DNA of 64,000 nt from the NCBI GenBank assembly GCA_020635275.1, contig JACKAA010000001.1, forward strand, positions 620,001 through 684,000, in the 5' to 3' direction. The stretch is from Ignavibacteriales bacterium (GTDB taxonomy: Bacteria; Bacteroidota; Ignavibacteria; Ignavibacteriales; Melioribacteraceae). Both the position numbers and the translations under genes were made by a program. Each line of letters starts with the position of its first letter. Within the stretch, counting starts at the first letter, position 1. Under the pieces are notes generated by a model. It saw only the letters and a program-made list of their open reading frames with translations, was not told where the DNA came from and ran no database searches. This document shows positions 8,400 through 17,560 of the stretch, in pieces.

Positions 8400-9679
8400 T
8401 TTTCTAACCTAATTTTAACTGCATTTGCGTGAGCTTGTAATTTTTCAGTTTCTGCTAATTCAATAACAGTTTGGGAAATATTTTTTATACCAGCTTTACT
8501 TAATTCTTGAAATGTTATTCCTTTCATAAATTGCTCAACAGCAACTCCACCAATGGATTTAGCATAACCATAAGTTGGTAATGAATGATTTGTGCCGGAA
8601 GCATAATCCCCAACACTTTCTGGTGAGTTTGGACCAATGAAAACCGAACCGGCATTTTGGATTTTAGATAATTTTGATTTCACTTTTTTGAAATTTAAAA
8701 TCAAATGCTCAGGTGCGTAAGAATTACTAAAATTTATTGCTTCATCAATTGATTGAAAAATTATTGTAAAAGAATTTTCCAATGATTTATTTATAAAATC
8801 TTTACGTTCAAGTTTTTCTGTCTGAACTTTAATCTCTTCATTAACATTATATGCAAATTTCTTGCTTGTTGTACAAAGAATTACTTGAGAATCATTCCCA
8901 TGTTCGGCTTGTGAAAGTAAATCAGCAGCAACATATTTTGGATTTGCAAACCCATCTGCAATAACTAAAACTTCACTCGGGCCCGCAATCATATCAATTG
9001 CACAACCGTTTGGATCAATACTAACAAGCGCTTTAGCAGCAGTAACAAATTGATTTCCCGGTCCAAAAATTTTATCAACCTTTTTAATTTTTTCAGTTCC
9101 GTAAGCCAATAATCCAATTGCTTGTGCACCGCCCACTTTGTAAAATTCTTTAATACCTAAAAATTTTGCTACATACAAAACTTCTGGAGTAATATTTTTA
9201 TTTGTGGGCGAGCAAACAACGATTCTTTTGCAAACAGCAATTTTTGCTGGAATTGCAAGCATCATCAATGTTGAAGGCAAAATTGCAGTTCCGCCGGGAA
9301 TGTAAAGTCCAACATTTTCAATTGCTCTAAATTCTCTAGAGCATCGAATACCTTTCATAGTTTCAATTCTATATTTCTTGGGCATCTGCTCTTTATGAAA
9401 CTTTTTAATATTCTTCGAAGCAATTTTGACGGCTTTCTTAAAATCATTTGAAACAAGTTTTTCACTATTTACAAATTCTTGTTCGGTAACTTTTAACGTA
9501 TTGCCATAAAATCCATCAAACTTTTTTGCATAAGCTAAAACACTTTTTTGTCCATTGGTTTTTATATCTTCTAAGATTGGTTTAACAATTTGATATGTTT
9601 TTGTCATATCAATTGATGGACGTTGTAAAAGGTCTACTTTTTTATTTTGACTAAGTTTGTTGAAAATTATTGTTTTCAT
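8396..9679 (-). CDS. hisD: histidinol dehydrogenase
   Basis: A 427-residue zinc- and NAD-dependent enzyme of normal length. Recognisable segments are GLYIPGGTAILPSTLMM, KVGGAQAIGLLAYGT, the NAD/substrate region DMIAGPSEVLVIAD, the zinc-ligand segment LLSQAEHGNDSQ, and HSLPTYGYAKSIGG near the C-terminus. It oxidises histidinol to histidine in two steps, the last reactions of the pathway. It follows hisG after a gap filled by a palindromic repeat and overlaps hisC by 4 bases. Confidence 0.96.
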   Translation of the reverse strand: MKTIIFNKLSQNKKVDLLQRPSIDMTKTYQIVKPILEDIKTNGQKSVLAYAKKFDGFYGNTLKVTEQEFVNSEKLVSNDFKKAVKIASKNIKKFHKEQMPKKYRIETMKGIRCSREFRAIENVGLYIPGGTAILPSTLMMLAIPAKIAVCKRIVVCSPTNKNITPEVLYVAKFLGIKEFYKVGGAQAIGLLAYGTEKIKKVDKIFGPGNQFVTAAKALVSIDPNGCAIDMIAGPSEVLVIADGFANPKYVAADLLSQAEHGNDSQVILCTTSKKFAYNVNEEIKVQTEKLERKDFINKSLENSFTIIFQSIDEAINFSNSYAPEHLILNFKKVKSKLSKIQNAGSVFIGPNSPESVGDYASGTNHSLPTYGYAKSIGGVAVEQFMKGITFQELSKAGIKNISQTVIELAETEKLQAHANAVKIRLEK

Positions 9680-9689
9680 TATTAGGCCT

Positions 9690-9773
9690 TGTCATTCCCG
9701 AAATGTTTTTAATCGGGAATCTATTAAAATTTATGAGATTCCGGAATTCCGCTTCGCTTTACCCGGAATGACA
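9690..9773. repeat. two-hairpin palindromic intergenic repeat, copy 4
   Basis: This is the clearest copy, in the hisG-hisD gap. It begins TGTCATTCCCG, forms hairpin TTCCCG...CGGGAA followed by TCT, then a short AT spacer, then AGATTCCGG...CCGGAATGACA. The two halves are inverted copies of each other, so the whole element is a large palindrome with two arm hairpins. Confidence 0.8.
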
Positions 9774-9782
9774 AATAATTTA

Positions 9783-10649
9783 TCACAAAATTATATTCTC
9801 AATTGGTAATGATAAAATTCCCGAAGCTCCAGCTTCCTTTAAATCTTCATTAATTTCCCAAAATTTGTCTTCTTTAATAACAGCATGAACTGCATAAAGC
9901 CCTTCAACAGAAAGCGGTAAAATAGTCGGACTTTTTAATGACGGAATAATTTCAATAATTTTCTCTAAAGATTCTTTAGGAACATTCATCATAATGTATT
10001 TTGATTTTCTAGCATTTAGCGAAGATTCTATTCTGATTAACAGCTTATCAAAGATATTTTTAAGATTAACATTTTCATCAAGCTTTTTACTTTTTATTAA
10101 AATTGCTTGCGAATCTAAAACTTTAAATGATTTTTTAAGTTTGTTAAGCTTTAATGTATTTCCTGTGGAAACTAAATCACAAATATAATCTGCAACTCCT
10201 AAAGAAGGAGCAATTTCTACAGAACCGCTAATTTGTATTACTTTGGCATTAATTGTATTTTCATGCAAAAATCCATTTAATATTTTTGGGTATGAAGTTG
10301 CAATAGTTTTCCCTTCAATATCTTTAATATCCTTTAGATCATCCTTTTCCGGAATTCCCAACATTAAAGAACATTTTCCAAATCCTAATTTTTTAACCGG
10401 ATCAACATTTAATCCTTTTTCAAGCATTACATTTTCACCAACAATGCCAATATGTGCAACGTTATCCTGCACATATTCTGGAATATCATCATCTCTTAAA
10501 AAAAGAATATCAAGATTAAAATTTGGTGAACTTATAAATAACCTATCTTGAAAATTTTCTATATCTATTCCGCAACTTTTTAAAAGCTGAATTGATTTAT
10601 CATGCAATCTGCCTTTTTTCTGAATTGCTAATTTTAAATTTTCACTCAT
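9783..10649 (-). CDS. hisG: ATP phosphoribosyltransferase, long form
   Basis: A 288-residue long-form HisG, which works without HisZ. It has the LAIQKKGRLHDKSIQLL start, the PRPP-binding region with SLGVADYICDLVSTGNTL at about 149-166, and a C-terminal regulatory HisG_C (ACT-like) domain from about residue 215. It catalyses the committed step, joining ATP and PRPP, and long forms are feedback-inhibited by histidine (family knowledge). It is the first structural gene after an apparent His-codon leader and terminator, so the operon would be controlled both by attenuation and by enzyme inhibition. Confidence 0.96.
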   Translation of the reverse strand: MSENLKLAIQKKGRLHDKSIQLLKSCGIDIENFQDRLFISSPNFNLDILFLRDDDIPEYVQDNVAHIGIVGENVMLEKGLNVDPVKKLGFGKCSLMLGIPEKDDLKDIKDIEGKTIATSYPKILNGFLHENTINAKVIQISGSVEIAPSLGVADYICDLVSTGNTLKLNKLKKSFKVLDSQAILIKSKKLDENVNLKNIFDKLLIRIESSLNARKSKYIMMNVPKESLEKIIEIIPSLKSPTILPLSVEGLYAVHAVIKEDKFWEINEDLKEAGASGILSLPIENIIL

Positions 10650-10660
10650 AATTTATTCCT

Positions 10661-10692
10661 ATAAAAAAAAACCCCAACAAATTGTCGGGGTT
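10661..10692 (-). terminator. intrinsic terminator of the his attenuator, before hisG
   Basis: On the minus strand AACCCCGACAA is followed after one base by TTGTTGGGGTT and then a run of Ts. This is a G+C-rich stem with a U-tract only 12 bases upstream of the hisG start. It sits 24 bases after the stop of the leader ORF with His codons. Its 5' arm (CCGAC at 10688-10684) can instead pair with GTCGG at 10731-10727 inside the leader ORF, giving a candidate antiterminator. Confidence 0.85.
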
Positions 10693-10716
10693 AAAAATCT
10701 TAATATTTTAAATCAT

Positions 10717-10782
10717 CTATAACTCACCGACGCTCACAAATTGTAAGGTATGATGATGATATGTAAAATTAATTCTGTTCAT
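10717..10782 (-). CDS. hisL: his operon leader peptide
   Basis: A 21-codon ORF whose product begins MNRINFTYHHHTLQ. The three consecutive CAT codons fall at 10758-10750, and the stop is TAG at 10719-10717. The opening resembles the enterobacterial His leader (Met-x-Arg-x-x-Phe, then a His run). It is followed by a terminator and then hisG, the classic attenuator order. Starvation for charged tRNA-His would stall the ribosome on the CAT run and leave 10731-10721 free to pair with the terminator 5' arm. No strong ribosome binding site is visible before it. Only three His codons are present, fewer than in enterobacteria. Confidence 0.8.
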   Translation of the reverse strand: MNRINFTYHHHTLQFVSVGEL

Positions 10783-10886
10783 TTAATTGTTAAAAATAAC
10801 CATATTACATTTAAAAACAATATTTTATTCAGAAAAAACTTTGAAATGAAACTAATTATGCAAAATTATACAAAAATGTGAATTTA

Positions 10887-11615
10887 CTAAAACTTGCTCA
10901 AAAAATAAGGCAGCATGTCCCGCCAAGTCGGCCAATCATGTTTCATATCATTTCCCCACAAATCAAGCCAATGTTCAATCCCTTTTGATTTTAAAATATT
11001 TGATAGCTGAATCGAAGAATTTGGATCTTCATAATCACCTTGTCCAGAAGCAATTATTACTCCATAATTATTTCTCATCTGATTCAAATAATTTTCATCA
11101 TTTATGTTCGGTAAAAAATCTATTGGAGAGTTAAAATAAACATGATCATCATAATAACCTTTTGAATAATATTTTAAATCATAAACTCCACTCATAGCAA
11201 TTGTTCCTCTAAAAACTGCTGGAATTCTTAGAAAAGAATTCATTGCATGATAAGCACCCACAGAAGCGCCAGTTGTAATAATAGGAATATTACCTTTACA
11301 ATTATCATAAATAAATGGCACAACTTCTTCTATTACGTATTGATTATATTGACCGTGGCGTAAAGATTTATGGGGAGGAAAAACTGAATTATTTAACCAG
11401 GATTCGTTGTTAATACTATTAATTGAAAATACCTTAAATTTTCCCTCATTAATAAACCAAGCAATTGAATCAATTAATTGAAATCTTTCATATTCTAAAA
11501 AATCTGCTCCAGCTGTAGGAAACATTAAAAGAGGAGTACCATAATGTCCGTAAACTACTATTTCCATATCTTTAAATAAACTTGGACTATACCATTTATG
11601 TATTTCTCTTTGCAT
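10887..11615 (-). CDS. alpha/beta-hydrolase esterase family protein
   Basis: A 242-residue cytosolic protein with no signal peptide. TTGASVGAYHAMN, near residues 134-146, is the GxSxG-type nucleophile elbow, and KHDWPTWRDMLPYF near the C-terminus supplies the probable catalytic His. LLMFPTAGAD near residue 29 would be the oxyanion region. This pattern fits the putative esterase family related to esterase D and PHB-depolymerase-like hydrolases. The substrate is unknown. It stands alone between the his leader (same strand) and the divergent uvrB. Confidence 0.75.
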   Translation of the reverse strand: MQREIHKWYSPSLFKDMEIVVYGHYGTPLLMFPTAGADFLEYERFQLIDSIAWFINEGKFKVFSINSINNESWLNNSVFPPHKSLRHGQYNQYVIEEVVPFIYDNCKGNIPIITTGASVGAYHAMNSFLRIPAVFRGTIAMSGVYDLKYYSKGYYDDHVYFNSPIDFLPNINDENYLNQMRNNYGVIIASGQGDYEDPNSSIQLSNILKSKGIEHWLDLWGNDMKHDWPTWRDMLPYFLSKF

Positions 11616-11702
11616 TTTTACTCATATTTTATTGAAATTAAATTTAAATATTTTCCTGAAAATATTTTTCTTATTATTTAAAAATAAACCCATTTAATAA
11701 AC

Positions 11703-11732
11703 TTGACACCTATTTGATTATAACATAACTTT
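11703..11732 (+). promoter_or_regulatory. possible sigma-70-type promoter for uvrB
   Basis: TTGACA at 11703-11708 is a perfect -35 hexamer. The -10 region is only moderate, with TAACTT or ATAACT 16-17 bases downstream. It lies 36-65 bases before the uvrB start in a divergent intergenic region. In a genome this AT-rich the match could be chance. Confidence 0.3.
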
Positions 11733-11767
11733 AATATTTTTATTTATTTTGTTGAAAGCATAATTTT

Positions 11768-13780
11768 ATGAATAAATTTGAACTAGTTTCTAATTATAAA
11801 CCCTCAGGTGATCAGCCGGAGGCAATTAAACAGTTAACTGAAGGAATATTAACCGGTGAAAAACATCAAGTACTTTTAGGTGTAACCGGTAGTGGTAAAA
11901 CTTATACAATTTCTAATGTGATTAAAAATGTAAATAAACCAACATTAATAATTTCCCACAATAAAACATTAGCAGCACAACTTTATTCTGAATTCAAGTC
12001 CTTTTTTCCTAATAATCCCGTTGAATTTTTTATTAGCTATTATGATTATTACCAGCCTGAAGCATACGTTGTAAAAAGAGATTTGTATATTGAGAAAGAT
12101 TTTTCGGTAAACGAAGAAATTGATAGATTAAGATTGAAGGCAACAACATCCTTAATTGAAGGCAGAAATGATGTCATCATTATTGCAAGCGTAAGCTGTA
12201 TTTACGGTATTGGTGCTCCTGATCAGTATGCCCAACAAATTTTATTCTTGAAAAAAGGTCAAATAATTGAAAGGAAAAAAATATTAAGATCTTTAATTGA
12301 TATTTATTATGTAAGAAATGATATTGAATTTACGCGTGGAACTTTTCGTGCACGTGGAGATGTTATAGAAATAATTCCTGCTTACCAATATGAAGAAGCA
12401 ATTAGATTAGAATTCTGGGATGATGAAATTGAGAAAATTTCATTAATAGATGCAATAACCGGAGATTTTATTCAAGAAGTCGATTCAATTCCTGTTTATC
12501 CTGCTAAATATTTTGTTACTACAAAAAGTCAGGTAAGCAAAGCAATTCAAACAATTGATGAAGAATTAAAAGAAAGATTAAAATACTATTGGGCTGAAGA
12601 AAAATATTTAGAGGCTCAAAGAATTGAACAGCGAACTCGTTACGATATTGAAATGATGCGCGAAATAGGTTATTGTTCCGGAGTAGAAAACTATTCCCGT
12701 CATATGGATGGTCGGCCCCCCGGTTCCAGACCGAGTTGTTTGTTCGATTATTTTCCAAAAGATTATCTATTAGTTATTGATGAATCCCATGTTACAATAC
12801 CGCAAATTAGAGGCATGTATTTGGGTGATAGATCCAGGAAAGAAACTTTAGTTGAACACGGTTTCCGGCTTCCTTCAGCTCTAGATAATCGTCCTTTAAA
12901 ATTTGATGAATATGAAAATTTGACAAATCAGGTTATTTATGTAAGTGCAACTCCAGGTGATTATGAACTTACAAAAACTGGTGGTGCTTATGTTGAACAA
13001 ATTATTCGTCCAACTGGATTATTAGATCCCGAAATTGAAATAAGACCAATAAAAGGCCAAATTGATGATTTAATTGGTGAAATTAGGGCTAGAGCAAAAA
13101 ATAACGAACGAGTGTTAGTGACTACTTTAACTAAAAAAATGGCTGAAGATTTAACAGATTATCTTGATAAAATTAATATAAAAGTAAGATATATTCATAG
13201 TGATATTGATGCTCTTGAAAGAGTAGAAATTATACGTGATTTAAGAATTGGAGATTTTGATGTTCTGGTTGGTGTAAATTTGCTAAGAGAAGGTTTAGAT
13301 TTACCAGAAGTTTCATTAGTTGCTATTATTGATGCTGATAAGGAAGGTTTTTTAAGAAGTGAACGATCGTTAATGCAAACTGCAGGCCGAACTGCAAGAA
13401 ACGTTAATGGAAAAGTAATAATGTATGCAGATGTTATTACAAAATCTATGAGTAAAACAATTAATGAAACAAATAGAAGAAGAAAACTGCAGATACATTA
13501 TAATAAAGAAAATAATATTACTCCTCAAACAATTTTTAAAAGCCGAGAAGATATTTTAAATTCCACTTCTATTGCTGAATTAAGGAAAAAAGAACCTGAA
13601 CATGAAGCCTCTTTTGCAAAAGTTGCTGAACCTGTTCTTAAATATATGTCAAATGATCAGAAGAAAGATTTGATTCAGCAGCTTGAAGAAGAAATGCTGA
13701 ATGCTGCAAAAGATTTAGAATTTGAAAGAGCAGCTTCTTTGCGAGATGAAATTGAAAGGTTAAAAAAACTTATTAAATAA
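11768..13780 (+). CDS. uvrB: excinuclease ABC subunit B
   Basis: A 670-residue DNA-damage recognition helicase of normal length. It has Walker A GVTGSGKT at 38-45, the beta-hairpin YYDYYQPEAYV near 92-102, the DESH Walker B box, helicase motif VSATPGDYE, motif VGVNLLREGLDLPEV, QTAGRTARN, and a C-terminal UVR coiled-coil (LEEEMLNAAKDLEFERAASLRDEI) that contacts UvrC. It loads onto lesions after UvrA and prepares incision in nucleotide excision repair. Its 3' end overlaps the convergent ParA-like gene by 8 bases. Confidence 0.98.
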   Translation: MNKFELVSNYKPSGDQPEAIKQLTEGILTGEKHQVLLGVTGSGKTYTISNVIKNVNKPTLIISHNKTLAAQLYSEFKSFFPNNPVEFFISYYDYYQPEAYVVKRDLYIEKDFSVNEEIDRLRLKATTSLIEGRNDVIIIASVSCIYGIGAPDQYAQQILFLKKGQIIERKKILRSLIDIYYVRNDIEFTRGTFRARGDVIEIIPAYQYEEAIRLEFWDDEIEKISLIDAITGDFIQEVDSIPVYPAKYFVTTKSQVSKAIQTIDEELKERLKYYWAEEKYLEAQRIEQRTRYDIEMMREIGYCSGVENYSRHMDGRPPGSRPSCLFDYFPKDYLLVIDESHVTIPQIRGMYLGDRSRKETLVEHGFRLPSALDNRPLKFDEYENLTNQVIYVSATPGDYELTKTGGAYVEQIIRPTGLLDPEIEIRPIKGQIDDLIGEIRARAKNNERVLVTTLTKKMAEDLTDYLDKINIKVRYIHSDIDALERVEIIRDLRIGDFDVLVGVNLLREGLDLPEVSLVAIIDADKEGFLRSERSLMQTAGRTARNVNGKVIMYADVITKSMSKTINETNRRRKLQIHYNKENNITPQTIFKSREDILNSTSIAELRKKEPEHEASFAKVAEPVLKYMSNDQKKDLIQQLEEEMLNAAKDLEFERAASLRDEIERLKKLIK

Positions 13781-14546
13781 TTCCAAAATTCCTTAAAATA
13801 ATTTCTTCAGCAAGTTCTTTATAAGCAACTGCTGCTCTGGAACTTGGACTTGCTAATCCTAAGGGTCTTTTACTAAACGTTGCATTCATCATATTTGCAT
13901 CTTTGGGAATTGATTTATTTAACATTACTGCAGACTTTAATTCAAATAATTTAGCTTTTACTTTAAATGAAGCTCTAATATTTTTTTCATATGAAGTAAT
14001 AAAAATTCCTTCAATTGTTAATTTCTGATTATAAGTTTTGTTTATATAATCAATTCTATTTATTAAATCATCTAAAGCTTCAAAAGAATATTCATCTGTA
14101 CGGATTGGAATTAAAACAGAATCTGAAGCAATTAAAGCTAAATTAGTTGGACCAAATAAATATGGCGGACAATCAAAAATAATAAAACGATAATTTGTTG
14201 AAATTGTCTTAATTATATTTCTAAGCAAATACTCATTTGAAATTAATTTTAACTGCCGGCCTTCTTCAACTTTACTTAATTTAATTTGGGGAATGCAGTC
14301 TAAATTATCAATACCTGTTGGATGGATTACTGCTTCAATTGATTTGGAATAACTGAAAACATCAAAAATATCACCAAAAATATTCTCTTTATTAAATCCA
14401 AGAGAAAATGAACAAGTAGCTATTGGATCAAGATCAATAATTAATGTTTTATATTTTTTCTTTGCAAAATAATAGGCCAAATTAACCGCACTAGTAGTTT
14501 TTCCTACACCTCCTTTAGGAAGAACAACAGAAATAATTTTGCCCAT
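13773..14546 (-). CDS. ParA/Soj-family ATPase
   Basis: A 257-residue P-loop ATPase with the deviant Walker A KGGVGKTT at 11-18, LIIDLDP near 36-42 (switch I region) and FIIFDCPPYL near 121-130 (Walker B). This is the ParA/MinD superfamily, used in chromosome or plasmid partition and in positioning protein complexes. No parB gene or parS-like site is visible beside it, so it may be an orphan ParA rather than the main chromosomal Soj. It overlaps the end of uvrB convergently by 8 bases. Confidence 0.9.
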   Translation of the reverse strand: MGKIISVVLPKGGVGKTTSAVNLAYYFAKKKYKTLIIDLDPIATCSFSLGFNKENIFGDIFDVFSYSKSIEAVIHPTGIDNLDCIPQIKLSKVEEGRQLKLISNEYLLRNIIKTISTNYRFIIFDCPPYLFGPTNLALIASDSVLIPIRTDEYSFEALDDLINRIDYINKTYNQKLTIEGIFITSYEKNIRASFKVKAKLFELKSAVMLNKSIPKDANMMNATFSKRPLGLASPSSRAAVAYKELAEEIILRNFGII

Positions 14547-14731
14547 AAAAGAATTGCCCCTACCCTTCTCCGTATACCCAGGAAAATTACAATTTATATT
14601 TATTATTTCACATGATATATATCAATATTAGTGTTAATAATGTGTTAATTTTTGATGAATTTTACTAAAAATGGAAAATAACTTTAAAAATAAAATAGAA
14701 CCAAAACTCTCATTTAGTTTTTTTTTGAATT

Positions 14732-15712
14732 TCATATGTCACATTTTAAATATTGCTCGCAGATTTTTTTCATTGCAGTATTTGCTGAATTAAATGCCCA
14801 AATAATTGATCCACCTTTTTGTCCGGCACTTAGATCACCAATTAAAAATAGACCATTAATATTCGTTTCATATCCTTCTTTTAAAATTGGTTCAGGTCCA
14901 TTAAATTCAATTCCAATCATTTTCAGAAAATTCTCCGGTGTGCTTCCGCCCAAAGCATAAATAACATAATCAAATTCTCTACTGCCAAATTCTGTTTCTT
15001 CAAAATTTACAACAGGTTTACTTTTAATACTGCTTAAAGAAATAATATTTGAATTCAGCATTAAGCTCACTTTTTTATTTTCTGCCAATGCTTCAATACT
15101 TTCTTTATTTATATAATTCATTCTATTAAATTCATTTTTTCTGTAGCTCAAATAAACTTCATTGTTTTCTTTTTCATCAGCTAAAAATTGGCAATATTCT
15201 GATGCTGAATCACCTCCGCCAACTTCAAGTACTTTTGAATTTATTATTTCGAAACTTGTAATATCAAATAAAACACTATTTTTATATTCTGTTGGGATTT
15301 TATAATCAGGTTTATTGGGTTTAGCCAACATTCCAACTGCAATTGCTACAACTCTCAATTCATAAATATTTTTATCAGTATAAATTTTGAAACTGCTATT
15401 CTTTAGTTTTTCTATTTTATAAATGGTTTCATTGTAATTTAGATTTAACTTATCTTCTTCAATCGCTTTATCCATCTAAGAAATTGTTTCATGCTTTGTA
15501 GAATCATTTAAACACATTACGCATGTGCAGACTGGCATAAATCCCTTATAATTTGCCGTAACCAGTTTTTTATCCGGATTTTATTTTTTAATGGAATGTT
15601 CTTCAGCTTTTTCAATCAATAAGATTTTTTCTTCGGACACACCAAAATTTCTAGCTTCAACCCCCATACTTATTCCTGCTGGTCCGGCTCCAATAATTAT
15701 AATTTCGTACAT
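14732..15712 (-). pseudogene. NAD(P)/FAD-dependent oxidoreductase (thioredoxin-reductase-like), two in-frame stops
   Basis: Reading one frame from the ATG at 15712 gives MYEIIIIGAGPAGISMG, an FAD-binding Rossmann start. The frame then meets TAA (15567-15565, after HSIKK) and TAG (15478-15476, after KHETIS). It stays homologous throughout: NPDKKLVTANYKG lies between the stops, and the 247-codon ORF after them has the NAD-binding VGGGDSASEY motif and C-terminal FLIGDLSAGQKGGS. No frameshift is seen; 326 codons make a normal-length enzyme. It is best read as a recently inactivated flavoenzyme of the YpdA/thioredoxin reductase type. The ATG at 15475 just after the TAG could still yield a fragment lacking the FAD site. 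Confidence 0.8.
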
Positions 15713-15845
15713 TTCATTTCCTGAGTTTTTAAGGTTTGATGTAAGAAAAATATAAAAGATTCGATATTGGAAATTAAATTAGGTTTGTTAGAAAGTTAAA
15801 CTGCAGTCACTGAAAAGATTCAATGACTGCATAAATTGAAAGTTT

Positions 15846-16430
15846 TTATTCAGCTATTTGAACTTTGAACGGAATCATTAGTTTTTCCCAATGCATGTAA
15901 GCTGTTGCAGAAGTTCCTTCTAAATCCGTGAAACCAAAAGTAAGCCATTCTTGATGAGGAGCTTCTTGCGGTTTAACTTTAATTGTTAAAGCATCTTCTT
16001 CAGAGTTATATTTATAACTTCCCCAAAGTGAATTATTTTTGCTGAACATTATTGTCCATTCATCTTTTCCAGGAATTGCATGAAGTCCGTATTTACCTGC
16101 AGGTAGTTTTTGTCCTTCTACCAAAAGATCTTTATTTGTTTCAATTGTTGAATTCTCATTTGCACCCATTCGCCAAGGATATGGTTTGTTATCTGAATAT
16201 TTATTTCCTTCTTCCATACCAAATGGTACAAGTTCTCCCCAAATAGTTCTTCCTTTTACTCCGGGTCGACTAAAAGTAAATGTTATTTCGGTATCGGTTC
16301 CTAAATTTTGTGAAACTTTTGATTTAAGGCTTTTAGGAATTTTATCTCCTTGTGCATTAATTTCTGTAAATGATATCAGTAAAACAAAAATCATTAAAGC
16401 TGAAAAATAATTGATAGTTTTTTGCAACAT
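15846..16430 (-). CDS. DUF2911 domain secreted protein
   Basis: A 194-residue protein with a signal peptide at about 1-26 (cleavage after INAQ). The rest matches the DUF2911 pattern: ITFTFSRPGVKGRTIWGELVPFG, then WRMGANENSTIE, and LPAGKYGLHAIPGKDEWTI. This domain is common in Bacteroidota and its function is not established. A well-placed purine-rich stretch (GGAGAG) precedes the ATG. It is a monocistronic minus-strand gene between the pseudogene and the MBL-fold gene. Confidence 0.88.
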   Translation of the reverse strand: MLQKTINYFSALMIFVLLISFTEINAQGDKIPKSLKSKVSQNLGTDTEITFTFSRPGVKGRTIWGELVPFGMEEGNKYSDNKPYPWRMGANENSTIETNKDLLVEGQKLPAGKYGLHAIPGKDEWTIMFSKNNSLWGSYKYNSEEDALTIKVKPQEAPHQEWLTFGFTDLEGTSATAYMHWEKLMIPFKVQIAE

Positions 16431-16524
16431 ATTCTCTCCTTTTTTATTAAATAAATAATTTCATTGAATAAGATAATAAGTCTTTTTACAAATCACTAAA
16501 TAATTTGTTTCGCTTCAGTAATTA

Positions 16525-17433
16525 TTATTTTATTAATTGTTCTGCTGTTCTGGAAAGATTCATTTTTCTGGCACCAGGCCATTTTTCCAACAAATTGTCA
16601 AAGCCTGGAATTGTATTTAACTCAGCAATTTCTTCAGCATTTTTTCCATCTTTTAATAATTTAGCTACATAATTATATAGATTTTCAAGATAATTTCTCA
16701 TTTTTGTTATGTCTGATTTTTTGCCAGTTACAAGGTTATTATCATTAGCATGACCAAAAATGAATTTTGAATTATTATCAAAATAATTTTCAATTTTACT
16801 TAGAGTTACAATCCAGTTTTCTACAGAACTTTCGCCGTTATTGTCTATATAAGGATAAAGATTGTTAAAAACCAAATCACCTAAATGTGCTATATTTTCA
16901 TTTTCAAAATGAATTACAATATCTCCGCTTGTATGCGCTTGTCCAAAATATTTAGCAGTAATATTTTCTTTTGGAAGTTTAACTTTTAATTCATCTTTAA
17001 ATGTAATATCAGCGGTAATAACTTGATTTTCTTTATCGGTTCCTTTATTGCTTTTTATTTGCAATCTTGGACAATTTTCGTGTGCAATTATATTTTGGGT
17101 AAACTGCTTTAAATAAAAATTACCCATGGTATGATCATTGTGATGATGTGTATTAAATAAATAATTAATCGGTACTGAACTTTTTGAATCAAGACCCGAT
17201 TTGAAATTTTTTGCATTTTCCGGAAATTGAGTATCAATAACAACAATTGTATCTCCATCGACATACCAGCCAATTGTACCGCCGCTTTCAACATAAATAC
17301 CAACCGATTTTCCGACTAATTGAAGATTATTAGATTCCGGAAATTGAAATGGGAAAGATTTGTTGCCTTGCACCAAAAAACTTCCAAATAATAGTGAACT
17401 TCCTTTTATAAAATTTCTTCTATTTATATTCAT
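16525..17433 (-). CDS. MBL-fold metallohydrolase with Tat-like signal
   Basis: Start chosen at 17433, giving 302 residues. This places MNINRRNFIKGSSLLFG at the N-terminus, a twin-Arg export signal; an ATG 45 bases upstream would only add a charged extension before it. The zinc-binding HxHxDH motif is at 96-101 (THHHNDH), and further ligand positions are His in QAHTSGD and HLGD and His in IFGHAND. This is the metallo-beta-lactamase fold of periplasmic hydrolases similar to class B beta-lactamase-like proteins. Substrate unknown; antibiotic hydrolysis should not be assumed. Confidence 0.85.
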   Translation of the reverse strand: MNINRRNFIKGSSLLFGSFLVQGNKSFPFQFPESNNLQLVGKSVGIYVESGGTIGWYVDGDTIVVIDTQFPENAKNFKSGLDSKSSVPINYLFNTHHHNDHTMGNFYLKQFTQNIIAHENCPRLQIKSNKGTDKENQVITADITFKDELKVKLPKENITAKYFGQAHTSGDIVIHFENENIAHLGDLVFNNLYPYIDNNGESSVENWIVTLSKIENYFDNNSKFIFGHANDNNLVTGKKSDITKMRNYLENLYNYVAKLLKDGKNAEEIAELNTIPGFDNLLEKWPGARKMNLSRTAEQLIK

Positions 17434-17560
17434 AATTTCATCTTTCAGTTTAATTTTTAATGCATGATAATTATACAATTTAAAACTAATTTTAACAATT
17501 CATTTATATTAAGAATTGAATTTGAGTCAAATTCCAAATTTTCATAATTAGAGAAACTTT

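Noticed and set aside
13773..14546. Plasmid or chromosome partition locus (parABS)
   Set aside because: There is no parB gene and no parS-like inverted repeat beside the ParA-like gene.
16525..17433. Metallo-beta-lactamase conferring antibiotic resistance
   Set aside because: The MBL fold alone is shared by many hydrolases, and no sequence feature here points to beta-lactam hydrolysis.
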